From Oscillospiraceae bacterium (GTDB taxonomy: Bacteria > Bacillota > Clostridia > Oscillospirales > Acutalibacteraceae): 12,845 bases of DNA. The stretch lies in the NCBI GenBank assembly GCA_009779455.1, contig WREG01000035.1, forward strand, positions 1 to 12,845, in the 5' to 3' direction. A model generated the notes under the pieces. The model searched no databases. It was given only the letters and a program-made list of their open reading frames with translations, and was not told the origin of the DNA. A program made the position numbers and the translations under genes. Shown piece by piece: positions 7,012 through 12,845 of the stretch (position 1 is the stretch's first letter; every line of letters begins with the position of its first letter).

Positions 7012-8409
7012 TTATCCGTTGAACGCTAAAAACGCTTTGTAAGCCATATAAACGTCCAGCTTTGAGACTATTTCATAAGGCGAGTGCATTGACAGGACGG
7101 GTACGCCCACGTCGATAACGTCCACGTCAAGGTTCGCGACATATTTCGCCACGGTCCCGCCGCCGCCCTCGTCCACCTTGCCCAATTCGCCCGTCTGCCA
7201 GACGATATTGTTTTTTTCGAGCAGGGCGCGGATTTTCCCAGTATATTCCGCCGACGCGTCGGAGGTGTCGGCTTTTCCCCGCGCTCCCGTGTATTTCGTG
7301 ACCACGATGCCTTTGTTCAAAAACGAGGCGTTCTTTTTTTCGAGCACGTCCGGGAATGTGGGGTCGAAAGCCGCGTTCACGTCCGCCGAAAGGCATTCGC
7401 TTCGGCTGAGCGCCTCATATCCGTCAAGGCCTTCGGCTTTGGCTAAATCCCATATGAAATTTTTCATGAAATCGGAATTAAGCCCCGTATTGCCGTCGCT
7501 GCCGACTTCTTCTTTATCGGCGAAAACGGCTATCAATGTTTTATCAGGTGTTCCCGCGTCCAAAACGGCCATCAGGCTCGTGTAGGCGCAAATCCTGTCG
7601 TCATGGCCGTAGGCGGCTATCATGCTTTTGTCGAAACCTATGTCCGAAGCTTTGTGGGCGGGAACCAGTTCAAGCTCCGCGCTTAAAAAGTCGCTTTCCG
7701 TGACGCCGTATTTTTCGTTCAGTATCTTTAGAATATTAAGCTTTATGTTGTCGCCCTCGTCGCTGTTATCAAAAGGGCGGCTCCCTATCAGAATGTTAAG
7801 CTCCTCCCCCTTGATTCCGCTTGCGAGGGGCCTTTTGCCCTGCTCCGCGCCGAGATGGGGCAACAAATCCGTTATCGCGAACTTCGGCTCGTTCTCATTT
7901 TCACCCAGCTTGATGTTTACAACGCTCCCGTCGGTTTTCACAAATACCCCGTGGAGCGCGAGGGGTATGGCCGTCCACTGGTATTTCTTGATACCGCCGT
8001 AATAATGGGTCTTGAAAAGCGCCAGCTCGCTGTCCTCATAAAGGGGGTTCTGCTTCAGGTCTACGCGCGGCGAATCTATATGCGAAGCCGTTATTTTTGC
8101 GCCTTCGGACACGCCTTTTTTCCCGATGACCGCGAGCATGGCCGCCTTGCCCCTGTTGTTCACGTAGATTTTATCGCCGGGGGCGTATTTCCCGCCCTTT
8201 TCGTATTGCGAAAAGCCGTTTTTCACGGCCTCTGCGATAATTTCCTTAACGGCTTCCCTTTCCGTCTTGGCTTTGTCGAGAAAACCCTTGTATTTTTCGC
8301 AAAAACCGTCCGCTGCCTGTATTTCCTCCGCGCTCACGCGTTTTGATATGTGTTTCGGCGTGTAAAAAAGGGATTCTTTCATTTTTTTTGTTTCTTTATT
8401 TTCGGACAT
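7012..8409 (-). CDS. M18 family zinc aminopeptidase
   Basis: M18 aminopeptidases are cytoplasmic two-zinc enzymes that remove N-terminal residues from peptides. The 465-residue product shows ASHIDSPR (His110, Asp112), GHDDR (bridging Asp270), DKEEVGS (Glu300/Glu301, catalytic base and ligand), SADVN (Asp343) and MHSPYE (His442), the full ligand set in family order. The YYGGIKKYQW block near 136-145 is also characteristic of bacterial M18 proteins. An open frame runs 18 codons further up to ATG 8463, but that stretch translates a palindromic repeat. GGGAGGA at 8414-8420, just before ATG 8409, fixes the start. It is the last gene of the apparent pgk-transglycosylase-M18 unit. No terminator is visible after its stop at 7012. 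Confidence 0.95.
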   Translation of the reverse strand: MSENKETKKMKESLFYTPKHISKRVSAEEIQAADGFCEKYKGFLDKAKTEREAVKEIIAEAVKNGFSQYEKGGKYAPGDKIYVNNRGKAAMLAVIGKKGVSEGAKITASHIDSPRVDLKQNPLYEDSELALFKTHYYGGIKKYQWTAIPLALHGVFVKTDGSVVNIKLGENENEPKFAITDLLPHLGAEQGKRPLASGIKGEELNILIGSRPFDNSDEGDNIKLNILKILNEKYGVTESDFLSAELELVPAHKASDIGFDKSMIAAYGHDDRICAYTSLMAVLDAGTPDKTLIAVFADKEEVGSDGNTGLNSDFMKNFIWDLAKAEGLDGYEALSRSECLSADVNAAFDPTFPDVLEKKNASFLNKGIVVTKYTGARGKADTSDASAEYTGKIRALLEKNNIVWQTGELGKVDEGGGGTVAKYVANLDVDVIDVGVPVLSMHSPYEIVSKLDVYMAYKAFLAFNG

Positions 8410-8413
8410 ATAA

Positions 8414-8420
8414 TCCTCCC
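8414..8420 (-). promoter_or_regulatory. Ribosome binding site that decides the M18 start
   Basis: The minus-strand GGGAGGA ends 4 nt before ATG 8409. The longer in-frame start at 8463 has no such site and would place the repeat inside the protein. Confidence 0.8.
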
Positions 8421-8423
8421 GTC

Positions 8424-8459
8424 GTCGTGCGGTACGCGCGGGGGCGCGTACCCTACGAT
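8424..8459. repeat. Small palindromic repeat between the transglycosylase and M18 genes
   Basis: GGTACGCGC (8431-8439) and GCGCGTACC (8444-8452) are perfect inverted copies around a GGGG loop. An outer set of six pairs (8424-8429 with 8454-8459) extends it after one C/C mismatch. On the minus strand it begins CGTAGGG, like the ends of the repeat at 573-656, which hints at a related family. It covers the stop codon of the upstream transglycosylase gene. No U tract follows on the minus strand, so it is not a typical terminator. Confidence 0.6.
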
Positions 8460-9037
8460 TCATCCATTTTTAAATTGTATAGGCTCTCATACATTTTTAT
8501 CGCGTTGTTGACTTTGTAAACATAATACCTGGTTTCGGAAATAGGTATGTAAGACAGCGTTTTCCCGTCCGGGGAGAGGGAACTGTCGGCCAGCCACCCG
8601 TTTATGCGGCCACGCCCTGCGTTATATGCCGCCAGCGCGGTGTCGGTGACCTGAAATTCGTCGAGCAGCATTTTTAGGAAGAACGAGCCGTACTTTATGG
8701 ACGTATCCGGGTCGTAAAGCAATTCCGTGTCAAGCTTCTCCCCGGTTTTCGTCATCAGCCAATCAAAGGTTTCATCCGTTATCTGCATAAGCCCCTTCGC
8801 TCCTGCAGAGGATATGGCTTCCGGGTCAAAATCGCTCTCGGTTTTTATCACCGCCAGAATCAAAACGGGGCTGACGCCGTAATCCTCCGCGTATTTATAA
8901 ATCAGCTTCTCGTAGCGTATGGGATGCGACCTTTTAACAAAGCTGTTCACCGCGACAGCGGACAATACGGAAAGAGCGAGTACGGCGGCGGCCAACATAA
9001 ATGAGTATTTTTTTAATTTTGATTGTTTTTTCTGCAT
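8453..9037 (-). CDS. Membrane-anchored lytic transglycosylase (SLT domain)
   Basis: The 194-residue product has a basic N-terminus and one transmembrane segment (about 12-32), with an SLT domain outside the membrane from about residue 40. Catalytic Glu67 lies in VIKTESDFDP, followed by GLMQI (82-86), AYNAG (137-141) and a late ETRYYVYKV block (168-176), all standard for Slt-type muramidases that cleave peptidoglycan to 1,6-anhydromuramic products. Its length matches small stand-alone Firmicutes SLT proteins. The ATG overlaps the TAA of pgk by one base (TAATG) and has only a weak GCGAGA upstream, so translation probably depends on coupling to pgk. The TAG stop lies inside a palindromic repeat, which may have set the C-terminus. 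Confidence 0.93.
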   Translation of the reverse strand: MQKKQSKLKKYSFMLAAAVLALSVLSAVAVNSFVKRSHPIRYEKLIYKYAEDYGVSPVLILAVIKTESDFDPEAISSAGAKGLMQITDETFDWLMTKTGEKLDTELLYDPDTSIKYGSFFLKMLLDEFQVTDTALAAYNAGRGRINGWLADSSLSPDGKTLSYIPISETRYYVYKVNNAIKMYESLYNLKMDES

Positions 9038-10230
9038 TATTTCTCGCTGATAGCAGCAATCCCCGGCAATACCTTGCCCTCAAGGAATTCAAGGGACGCC
9101 CCGCCGCCTGTTGAAATATGGGACATTTTTTCCGTAAAGCCCAGCTTCTTTATAGCCGCGATGCTGTCGCCGCCGCCTATTACGGAAATCGCGCCGGAAT
9201 CCGCCACAGCCGTGGCAACGGCTTCGGTGCCTTTCGCGAAATTATCGAATTCCGCCGCGCCCATAGGGCCGTTCCAGATTATGGTCGCCGCGCCTTTTAT
9301 GGCTTCCGCGAAAATCGCCCTTGTCTTTTCGCCTATGTCAAGCCCTTCAAAGCCCGCGGGGTAGCTGCCCACGTCCGCCGTCATATATTCCGTGTCGGCG
9401 GCAAAGGCTTTGCCCACAACATTATCGACGGGAAGCAGGAATTTAATGCCCTTGGCATCTGCTTTCGCGATAAGCTCTTTGGCGAGTTCAATTTTATCAT
9501 CTTCAAAAATAGAGTTGGCGATGCCGTACCCCTGCGCCTTGAAGAATGTGTAGGCCATGCCGCCGCCGACTATCAACGTATCGACTTTGTCGATAAGGTT
9601 TTCGATAACGCCTATTTTGTCGGATATTTTTGAGCCGCCGAGAATGGCGACCAGAGGGCGCTTCGGGTTTTCAAGTGCGCCGCCCATAAATTCTATCTCT
9701 TTCCTGATAAGGTACCCGCAGGCGCTGGGAAGGTAGTCCGCCACGCCGCAGGTGGAGGAATTCGCCCTGTGGGCAGTGCCGAAGGCGTCGTTTACGTAAA
9801 GCTCCGCCAGTGCGGCGAATTTCTTTGAAACCTCCGGGTCGTTTTTCGTCTCGCCTTTTTCAAAGCGCACGTTTTCAAGCAGGATCACACCGCCGTCGGC
9901 AAGACCTGCGGCTAAAGCCTTTGCGTCCTCGCCGAAAACATCTTTCGCGAGCTTCACTTCCCTGCCGAGCAGCTCGGACAGACGCTTCGCCACGGGGGCC
10001 ATTGAGAATTTGGGGTCGTATTCCCCGGCGGTGGGCCTGCCCAAATGGGAGCAAAGAATAACTTTCGCGTTATTCTTAATAAGATATTCAATGGTGGGAA
10101 GGGAAGCGGCGATCCTTTTGTCGCTGGTGATCTCGCCGTCCATAATCGGCACGTTAAAATCGCAGCGCACAAGAACCCTTTTGCCCGCAACATTTAAATC
10201 TTCGACGTTCTTTTTGTTTAATACGCTCAT
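9037..10230 (-). CDS. pgk: Phosphoglycerate kinase
   Basis: Phosphoglycerate kinase makes ATP and 3-phosphoglycerate from 1,3-bisphosphoglycerate and ADP in glycolysis. The 397 residues match the family's usual length. RCDFN (22-26) and SHLGRP (61-66) bind the triose substrate. GGSKISDK, GGGMAYTF, GGGDS (352-356) and the STGGGASLEFLEG block (373-385) form the nucleotide-binding C-domain. GGAGG lies 7 nt before ATG 10230, and a consensus-like promoter is 38 bp further up. Unusually it is not next to gap or tpi in this window; it leads a unit with a cell-wall lytic enzyme and a peptidase instead. Confidence 0.98.
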   Translation of the reverse strand: MSVLNKKNVEDLNVAGKRVLVRCDFNVPIMDGEITSDKRIAASLPTIEYLIKNNAKVILCSHLGRPTAGEYDPKFSMAPVAKRLSELLGREVKLAKDVFGEDAKALAAGLADGGVILLENVRFEKGETKNDPEVSKKFAALAELYVNDAFGTAHRANSSTCGVADYLPSACGYLIRKEIEFMGGALENPKRPLVAILGGSKISDKIGVIENLIDKVDTLIVGGGMAYTFFKAQGYGIANSIFEDDKIELAKELIAKADAKGIKFLLPVDNVVGKAFAADTEYMTADVGSYPAGFEGLDIGEKTRAIFAEAIKGAATIIWNGPMGAAEFDNFAKGTEAVATAVADSGAISVIGGGDSIAAIKKLGFTEKMSHISTGGGASLEFLEGKVLPGIAAISEK

Positions 10231-10267
10231 TTTTAATCCTCCAAATATAAAATAATATTTTATCTAT

Positions 10268-10296
10268 ATTTTATAATTTTATTCCCTTTTTTTCAA
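10268..10296 (-). promoter_or_regulatory. Sigma-A promoter of pgk
   Basis: The minus-strand -35 TTGAAA (10291-10296) and -10 TAAAAT (10268-10273) are 17 bp apart. The predicted start near 10261 gives a leader of about 30 nt with GGAGG. The surrounding gap 10231-10433 is very AT-rich and shows no gene. It holds this promoter and the plus-strand one at 10353-10380. Confidence 0.65.
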
Positions 10297-10352
10297 TATA
10301 CAAATGAAACAAACAATTTAAATTATAAAATAAAAATTTGTTATATACGGTA

Positions 10353-10380
10353 TTGGCAAATATATCATTTATGGTATAAT
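10353..10380 (+). promoter_or_regulatory. Orphan plus-strand promoter-like sequence facing the XRE gene
   Basis: TTGGCA (10353-10358) and a perfect TATAAT (10375-10380) are 16 bp apart, with an extended -10 TGG (10372-10374). No plus-strand gene with a ribosome binding site follows. Transcription would run antisense into the 3' end of the XRE gene. In such AT-rich DNA a chance match is possible. Confidence 0.4.
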
Positions 10381-10433
10381 ATACAATACATTAAACTGTT
10401 TTTTATGCTAATTTTTATTATTTATAAAGTCAA

Positions 10434-10769
10434 CTACGATGATTTTGCCTTTTCTTTGGCGTTGCAGCGGATAAAAGCCCTGCCCTGTTCTTTGAACACC
10501 GTTTTTTGGTCGGGGTGAAGGGAGCGGTAAATCTGAAGCATCTCGCTTTCGCCGTGGCTTTTTTCCGGGCCGGAGCGGAAATCGAGCAGGTAGTCGGTTG
10601 TGACGCCAAAATATTTTGCGAACAGTTTCAGGGTTTCAAAGTCCGGCTCGCGTGTGCCCTGGACATAGTTGCTTATCGTGGACGGGGCTATATTTATCTC
10701 GCTTGCCAGCCGCTTTTGGGTTAAATCATGGTCTTCAATCAGGTTATATAATATTTTGTTGAATGTCAA
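10434..10769 (-). CDS. XRE-family helix-turn-helix transcriptional regulator
   Basis: The 111-residue product carries a Cro/CI-type HTH over about residues 5-60: LTQKRLASEINIAPSTISNYVQG contains the paired helices, and the following PDFETLKLFAKYFGVTTDYLLDF is the usual fifth-helix region. The C-terminal 45 residues are charged, contain MLQIYRSLHPDQ and lack a recognised ligand domain. Start choice: GGGAG (10779-10783) is 9 nt before TTG 10769 but directly abuts ATG 10778, and ATG 10790 falls in the predicted -10 box, so TTG 10769 is best supported. The frame is open further up to GTG 10832. It is divergent from the GLUG surface protein, and a strong palindrome in the shared control region is its likely binding site (inference). 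Confidence 0.85.
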   Translation of the reverse strand: MTFNKILYNLIEDHDLTQKRLASEINIAPSTISNYVQGTREPDFETLKLFAKYFGVTTDYLLDFRSGPEKSHGESEMLQIYRSLHPDQKTVFKEQGRAFIRCNAKEKAKSS

Positions 10770-10788
10770 CTTTATCATCTCCCATTTC

Positions 10789-10817
10789 ATTTTAAATAAG
10801 AAATGAAATTTGTTCAA
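10789..10817 (-). promoter_or_regulatory. Promoter of the XRE regulator gene
   Basis: The minus-strand -35 TTGAAC (10812-10817) and -10 TAAAAT (10789-10794) are 17 bp apart. The predicted start near 10782 is close to the ribosome binding site, giving a very short leader. The -35 lies 5 bp from the edge of the 10822-10858 palindrome, so a bound regulator could act on both promoters. Confidence 0.5.
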
Positions 10818-10821
10818 ATAT

Positions 10822-10858
10822 GCACACAACACGGGTTGACATAGCCCGTCATGTGTGC
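10822..10858. promoter_or_regulatory. Interrupted palindrome, probable operator over the surface-protein promoter
   Basis: The left arm GCACACA-AC-ACGGG (10822-10835) and the right arm CCCGT-CA-TGTGTGC (10845-10858) are inverted copies with 12 of 14 pairs matching. They are separated by 9 bp that contain the -35 TTGACA. The right arm fills the spacer up to the -10 box. A dimeric protein bound here would block RNA polymerase directly. The adjacent XRE gene is the obvious candidate regulator, but binding is inferred. Confidence 0.7.
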
Positions 10859-10864
10859 TATATT
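10836..10864 (+). promoter_or_regulatory. Strong sigma-A promoter of the GLUG surface protein
   Basis: A perfect -35 TTGACA (10836-10841) and -10 TATATT (10859-10864) are 17 bp apart. The predicted start near 10871 gives a leader of about 39 nt with GGGAGG (10895-10900) 9 nt before the ATG. This is the most consensus-like promoter in the window and is embedded in the palindrome. Confidence 0.8.
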
Positions 10865-10909
10865 ATGTTCGGTTATTTAAAATATTAAAATTTTGGGAGG
10901 TATTTTTCA

Positions 10910-12845
10910 ATGAAAATTAAGGTGAAAACGATTTGCGCGGCGGTTTTGGCGGCGGCGGTATTTCTGACAATCAACGTGGCGGGGTTCACATTTAGCACTT
11001 TGGCGGCGGAAACGCCGAAAGCGGGCGACGACGGGACGACGAACTGGGATTTTATCGAGCCTGTTACACATCTAAAATCCGTGCCGAACGGGTACACGGG
11101 CATTTATACCCCGCAGGATTTGAACAATATCCGCGCTAACCTGTCGGGTAAATATATGCTGATGAACGATATTGATTTAGCGGCATGGGGAAATTGGGAG
11201 CCTATAAGCAAAAATTATGCTTCGGCCTTTAGTGGCATATTTGACGGAAACGGGTATGAAATAAAAAATATTACTATCATTAATAATGACCCTTCAAACA
11301 TCTATACAGGTTTGTTTGGCTTTGTAGTCAATGGTACGATAAAAAATCTTGGAATGGCTGCGGCAAACATTGAAAGAAGCATTGCCGGCGGGGAAACAGG
11401 TGGGATAATAGGCAGGGCAGAGAACTCTGTAATCAATAATTGTTTTTTCAAAGGAACTGTAACAGGTTCTCATGTAGGTGGAATTGCGGGAGTGTCTCAT
11501 TCAATAATAAAAAACTGTTTCAACGAAGGCACGATAAACGGAGCCGAGGGTGCGGGCGGGATTGCGTGTTCAAGTTATAAGGAAATTTCCGATTGCTATA
11601 ATTTAGGCGCTGTAAATGCAATTACTGACAGTTGGTCGGCTGGCGCCGGCGGGATTGCGGGAGATTCCTGGTTAACAGAAATAAAAAATTGTTATAACGA
11701 AGGGGAAATAACCGCGATTTCTACCGGTATACAATGTGCCGGGGGTATTGCCGGAAGTGCCGATACAATTTTAAACTGCTATAATTCAGGCAGGGTAAAC
11801 GCGGAATCTTCTTCAATATATTCAACTGATTCTACCGCCGCCGGGGGAATCGCGGGGATCGCGAGATATTATACGGGATATTATAATTATGGCAGTAAAA
11901 TAAATAATTGCTATAACACGGGTGACGTTAATGTGTGGGCGGCTTCCTGTGACGCCAACGTGGGAGGAATTGCGGGGTATACATATGATTCGCCCATATC
12001 TTATTGTTATAATGCAGGCGCTGTTTCCGGGCATGTTGAAGTTAATGGCAGCCTTAATATCGGGGGGATACTCGGATTCAGTGAGACTATATATTCAAAC
12101 GTCAGTTATTGCTATTATATCAATAATATTTCGAGGCCTGTCGGGAGCGACAATATATTGCCTTCTTATGTTAAATCCCTTTCCGAAAGCGAAATGAAAG
12201 TGAAAACAAATTTTTATGAATTTGATTTTGTTAATGTTTGGGGCATAGACCCGGAGATTAATGACGGCTTCCCGTTTTTAAGGGTTTTTGAAGACGTGCC
12301 GGAAGAAGAAACAACGACAGCAACCCCCGCAACCACAACAAAACCGCCTGTCACAACCGCAAAACCTCCCGCAACCACAGCAAAACCGCCTGTTACAACC
12401 ACAAACCCCCCGGAAACAACGGCGAAGCCGGTTGAAACGACAGCAAAACCCCCGGCAACCACCGTCAAGCCTTTCGAAAAAACCACCAAAAAACCGCCGG
12501 AAACCACTGCGAAGCCGACAACCGGGCCGGAAACAACCGCAAAACAGGAAACTACGGCCAAACCCGAATCAACCGCAGCGCCCGTGCCGACTTCCCCGCC
12601 CGTGCCGGACAAAATAACAATCAACATTTACAATATCTACATAATAAACAACAATATGCTGACAGGCGTCTCCGCGGGCGACACCCTTGGCGACATATTA
12701 AGCAGCATCAACGAGAAAGATTATGTGAACGTGTTCGGCAGGGACGGCGACGAGATCAAAGACGGCGGCGCGCCGCTTGCCACGGGCATGAAGCTGAAGC
12801 TCATGGACGGCGGCAAAGTAAAGCAGGAGCTGCCCGTCGTGGTCA
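10910..12845 (+). CDS. Secreted GLUG-repeat surface protein with Thr/Pro-rich linker (partial, C-terminus outside window)
   Basis: At least 645 residues are visible and the frame runs off the window. A signal peptide (basic MKIKVK, hydrophobic 8-27, likely cleavage near residue 33) indicates export. Residues about 60-150 (IYTPQDLNNIRANLSGKYMLMNDIDL, then FSGIFDGNGYEI) are the usual lead-in to GLUG domains, known from IgA1 peptidases and adhesins. About seven degenerate repeats of NCYN-G-V followed by GGIAG (160-405) predict a beta-solenoid. A Thr/Pro/Lys linker spans 464-566, and a small domain begins at 568 (GDTLGDIL, TGMKLKLMDGG). Its pattern resembles domains preceding dockerin or anchoring modules in Ruminococcaceae, but no dockerin or LPXTG lies inside the window. 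A binding or adhesion role at the cell surface is likely; ligand unknown. Confidence 0.85.
   Translation, partial: MKIKVKTICAAVLAAAVFLTINVAGFTFSTLAAETPKAGDDGTTNWDFIEPVTHLKSVPNGYTGIYTPQDLNNIRANLSGKYMLMNDIDLAAWGNWEPISKNYASAFSGIFDGNGYEIKNITIINNDPSNIYTGLFGFVVNGTIKNLGMAAANIERSIAGGETGGIIGRAENSVINNCFFKGTVTGSHVGGIAGVSHSIIKNCFNEGTINGAEGAGGIACSSYKEISDCYNLGAVNAITDSWSAGAGGIAGDSWLTEIKNCYNEGEITAISTGIQCAGGIAGSADTILNCYNSGRVNAESSSIYSTDSTAAGGIAGIARYYTGYYNYGSKINNCYNTGDVNVWAASCDANVGGIAGYTYDSPISYCYNAGAVSGHVEVNGSLNIGGILGFSETIYSNVSYCYYINNISRPVGSDNILPSYVKSLSESEMKVKTNFYEFDFVNVWGIDPEINDGFPFLRVFEDVPEEETTTATPATTTKPPVTTAKPPATTAKPPVTTTNPPETTAKPVETTAKPPATTVKPFEKTTKKPPETTAKPTTGPETTAKQETTAKPESTAAPVPTSPPVPDKITINIYNIYIINNNMLTGVSAGDTLGDILSSINEKDYVNVFGRDGDEIKDGGAPLATGMKLKLMDGGKVKQELPVVV
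11387..12124 (+). repeat. GLUG-type repeats in the surface protein
   Basis: About seven to eight units of 23-50 residues follow the pattern NCYN-(x)-G-x-(V/I) then, after a variable insert, GGIAG. Clear copies begin near residues 177, 202, 228, 260, 289, 333, 366 and 400, the last degraded. Unit lengths and codons vary, so the array is old and not prone to simple slippage. Confidence 0.75.
12299..12607 (+). repeat. Thr/Pro-rich linker repeats (TTAKPP-like)
   Basis: Residues 464-566 consist of degenerate hexapeptide-like units such as TTAKPP, TTTKPP, TTTNPP and TTAKPV. This is a low-complexity, probably extended and possibly O-glycosylated spacer between the solenoid and the C-terminal domain. 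Codons vary between units, so recent tandem duplication is not evident. Confidence 0.8.

Noticed and set aside
10231..10433. Possible small RNA or terminator in the AT-rich gap after the XRE gene
   Set aside because: No GC-rich hairpin followed by a U tract is visible on either strand. Only promoter-like elements can be supported.
10404..10520. Short plus-strand frame of about 37 codons after the orphan promoter
   Set aside because: It has no ribosome binding site and mostly overlaps the XRE gene antisense. It has no recognisable features.
12299..12607. Repetitive DNA that might be read as a CRISPR array
   Set aside because: Units are short, in frame, degenerate and lack regular spacers. 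They encode a linker.
12214..12627. Minus-strand Gly/Val-rich open frame and plus-strand Gln/Pro-rich frame over the linker
   Set aside because: Both are shadows of the Thr/Pro repeat coding region and lack ribosome binding sites. The Thr/Pro frame continues from a well-supported secreted protein.

Overview
The window looks like a Bacillota (Firmicutes) chromosome, probably from the Clostridia. The reasons are GGAGG-type ribosome binding sites, sigma-A promoters with 17-bp spacers in AT-rich gaps, gene families typical of that group, and a secreted GLUG-repeat protein whose Thr/Pro linker (TTAKPP-type units) resembles those of gut and rumen Oscillospiraceae/Ruminococcaceae. The taxonomic call is inference; no rRNA or marker phylogeny was possible.

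Layout, left to right. Bases 1-540 (minus) hold the N-terminal 180 codons of mnmA (tRNA 2-thiouridylase), cut by the window edge. An 84-bp MITE-like palindrome lies between mnmA and a divergent radical SAM/SPASM-like enzyme of unknown substrate (711-1643, plus), which has its own promoter. That gene meets recG tail to tail with an 8-bp overlap. On the minus strand, a Gfo/Idh/MocA oxidoreductase, a membrane-anchored GH16 glucanase-like protein and recG form a tight cluster (5635 to 1636) with gaps of 2 and 14 bp. A secreted calcineurin-like phosphoesterase (5785-6924) has its own promoter and is followed by two hairpins. Next, pgk, a small membrane-anchored lytic transglycosylase and an M18 aminopeptidase (10230 to 7012) read as one unit driven from a promoter before pgk. 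The pgk stop overlaps the transglycosylase start by one base, and a second small palindrome separates the transglycosylase from the aminopeptidase.

The most interesting part is the right end. A small XRE-type repressor-like gene (minus) is divergent from a large secreted GLUG-repeat surface protein (plus, truncated by the window). Between them is a 37-bp interrupted palindrome with 14-bp arms whose central 9 bp contain the -35 box of the surface-protein promoter. This suggests a dedicated regulator/operator/surface-protein module. A well-formed extended -10 promoter points rightward into the 3' end of the XRE gene with no plus-strand gene after it, so a short antisense RNA is possible.

Most of the window is ordinary housekeeping and carbohydrate/cell-envelope metabolism. 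No CRISPR array, tRNA, rRNA, transposase, phage gene or defence cassette is visible. The longest gene-free stretch is 10231-10433 (about 200 bp), which holds only promoters.
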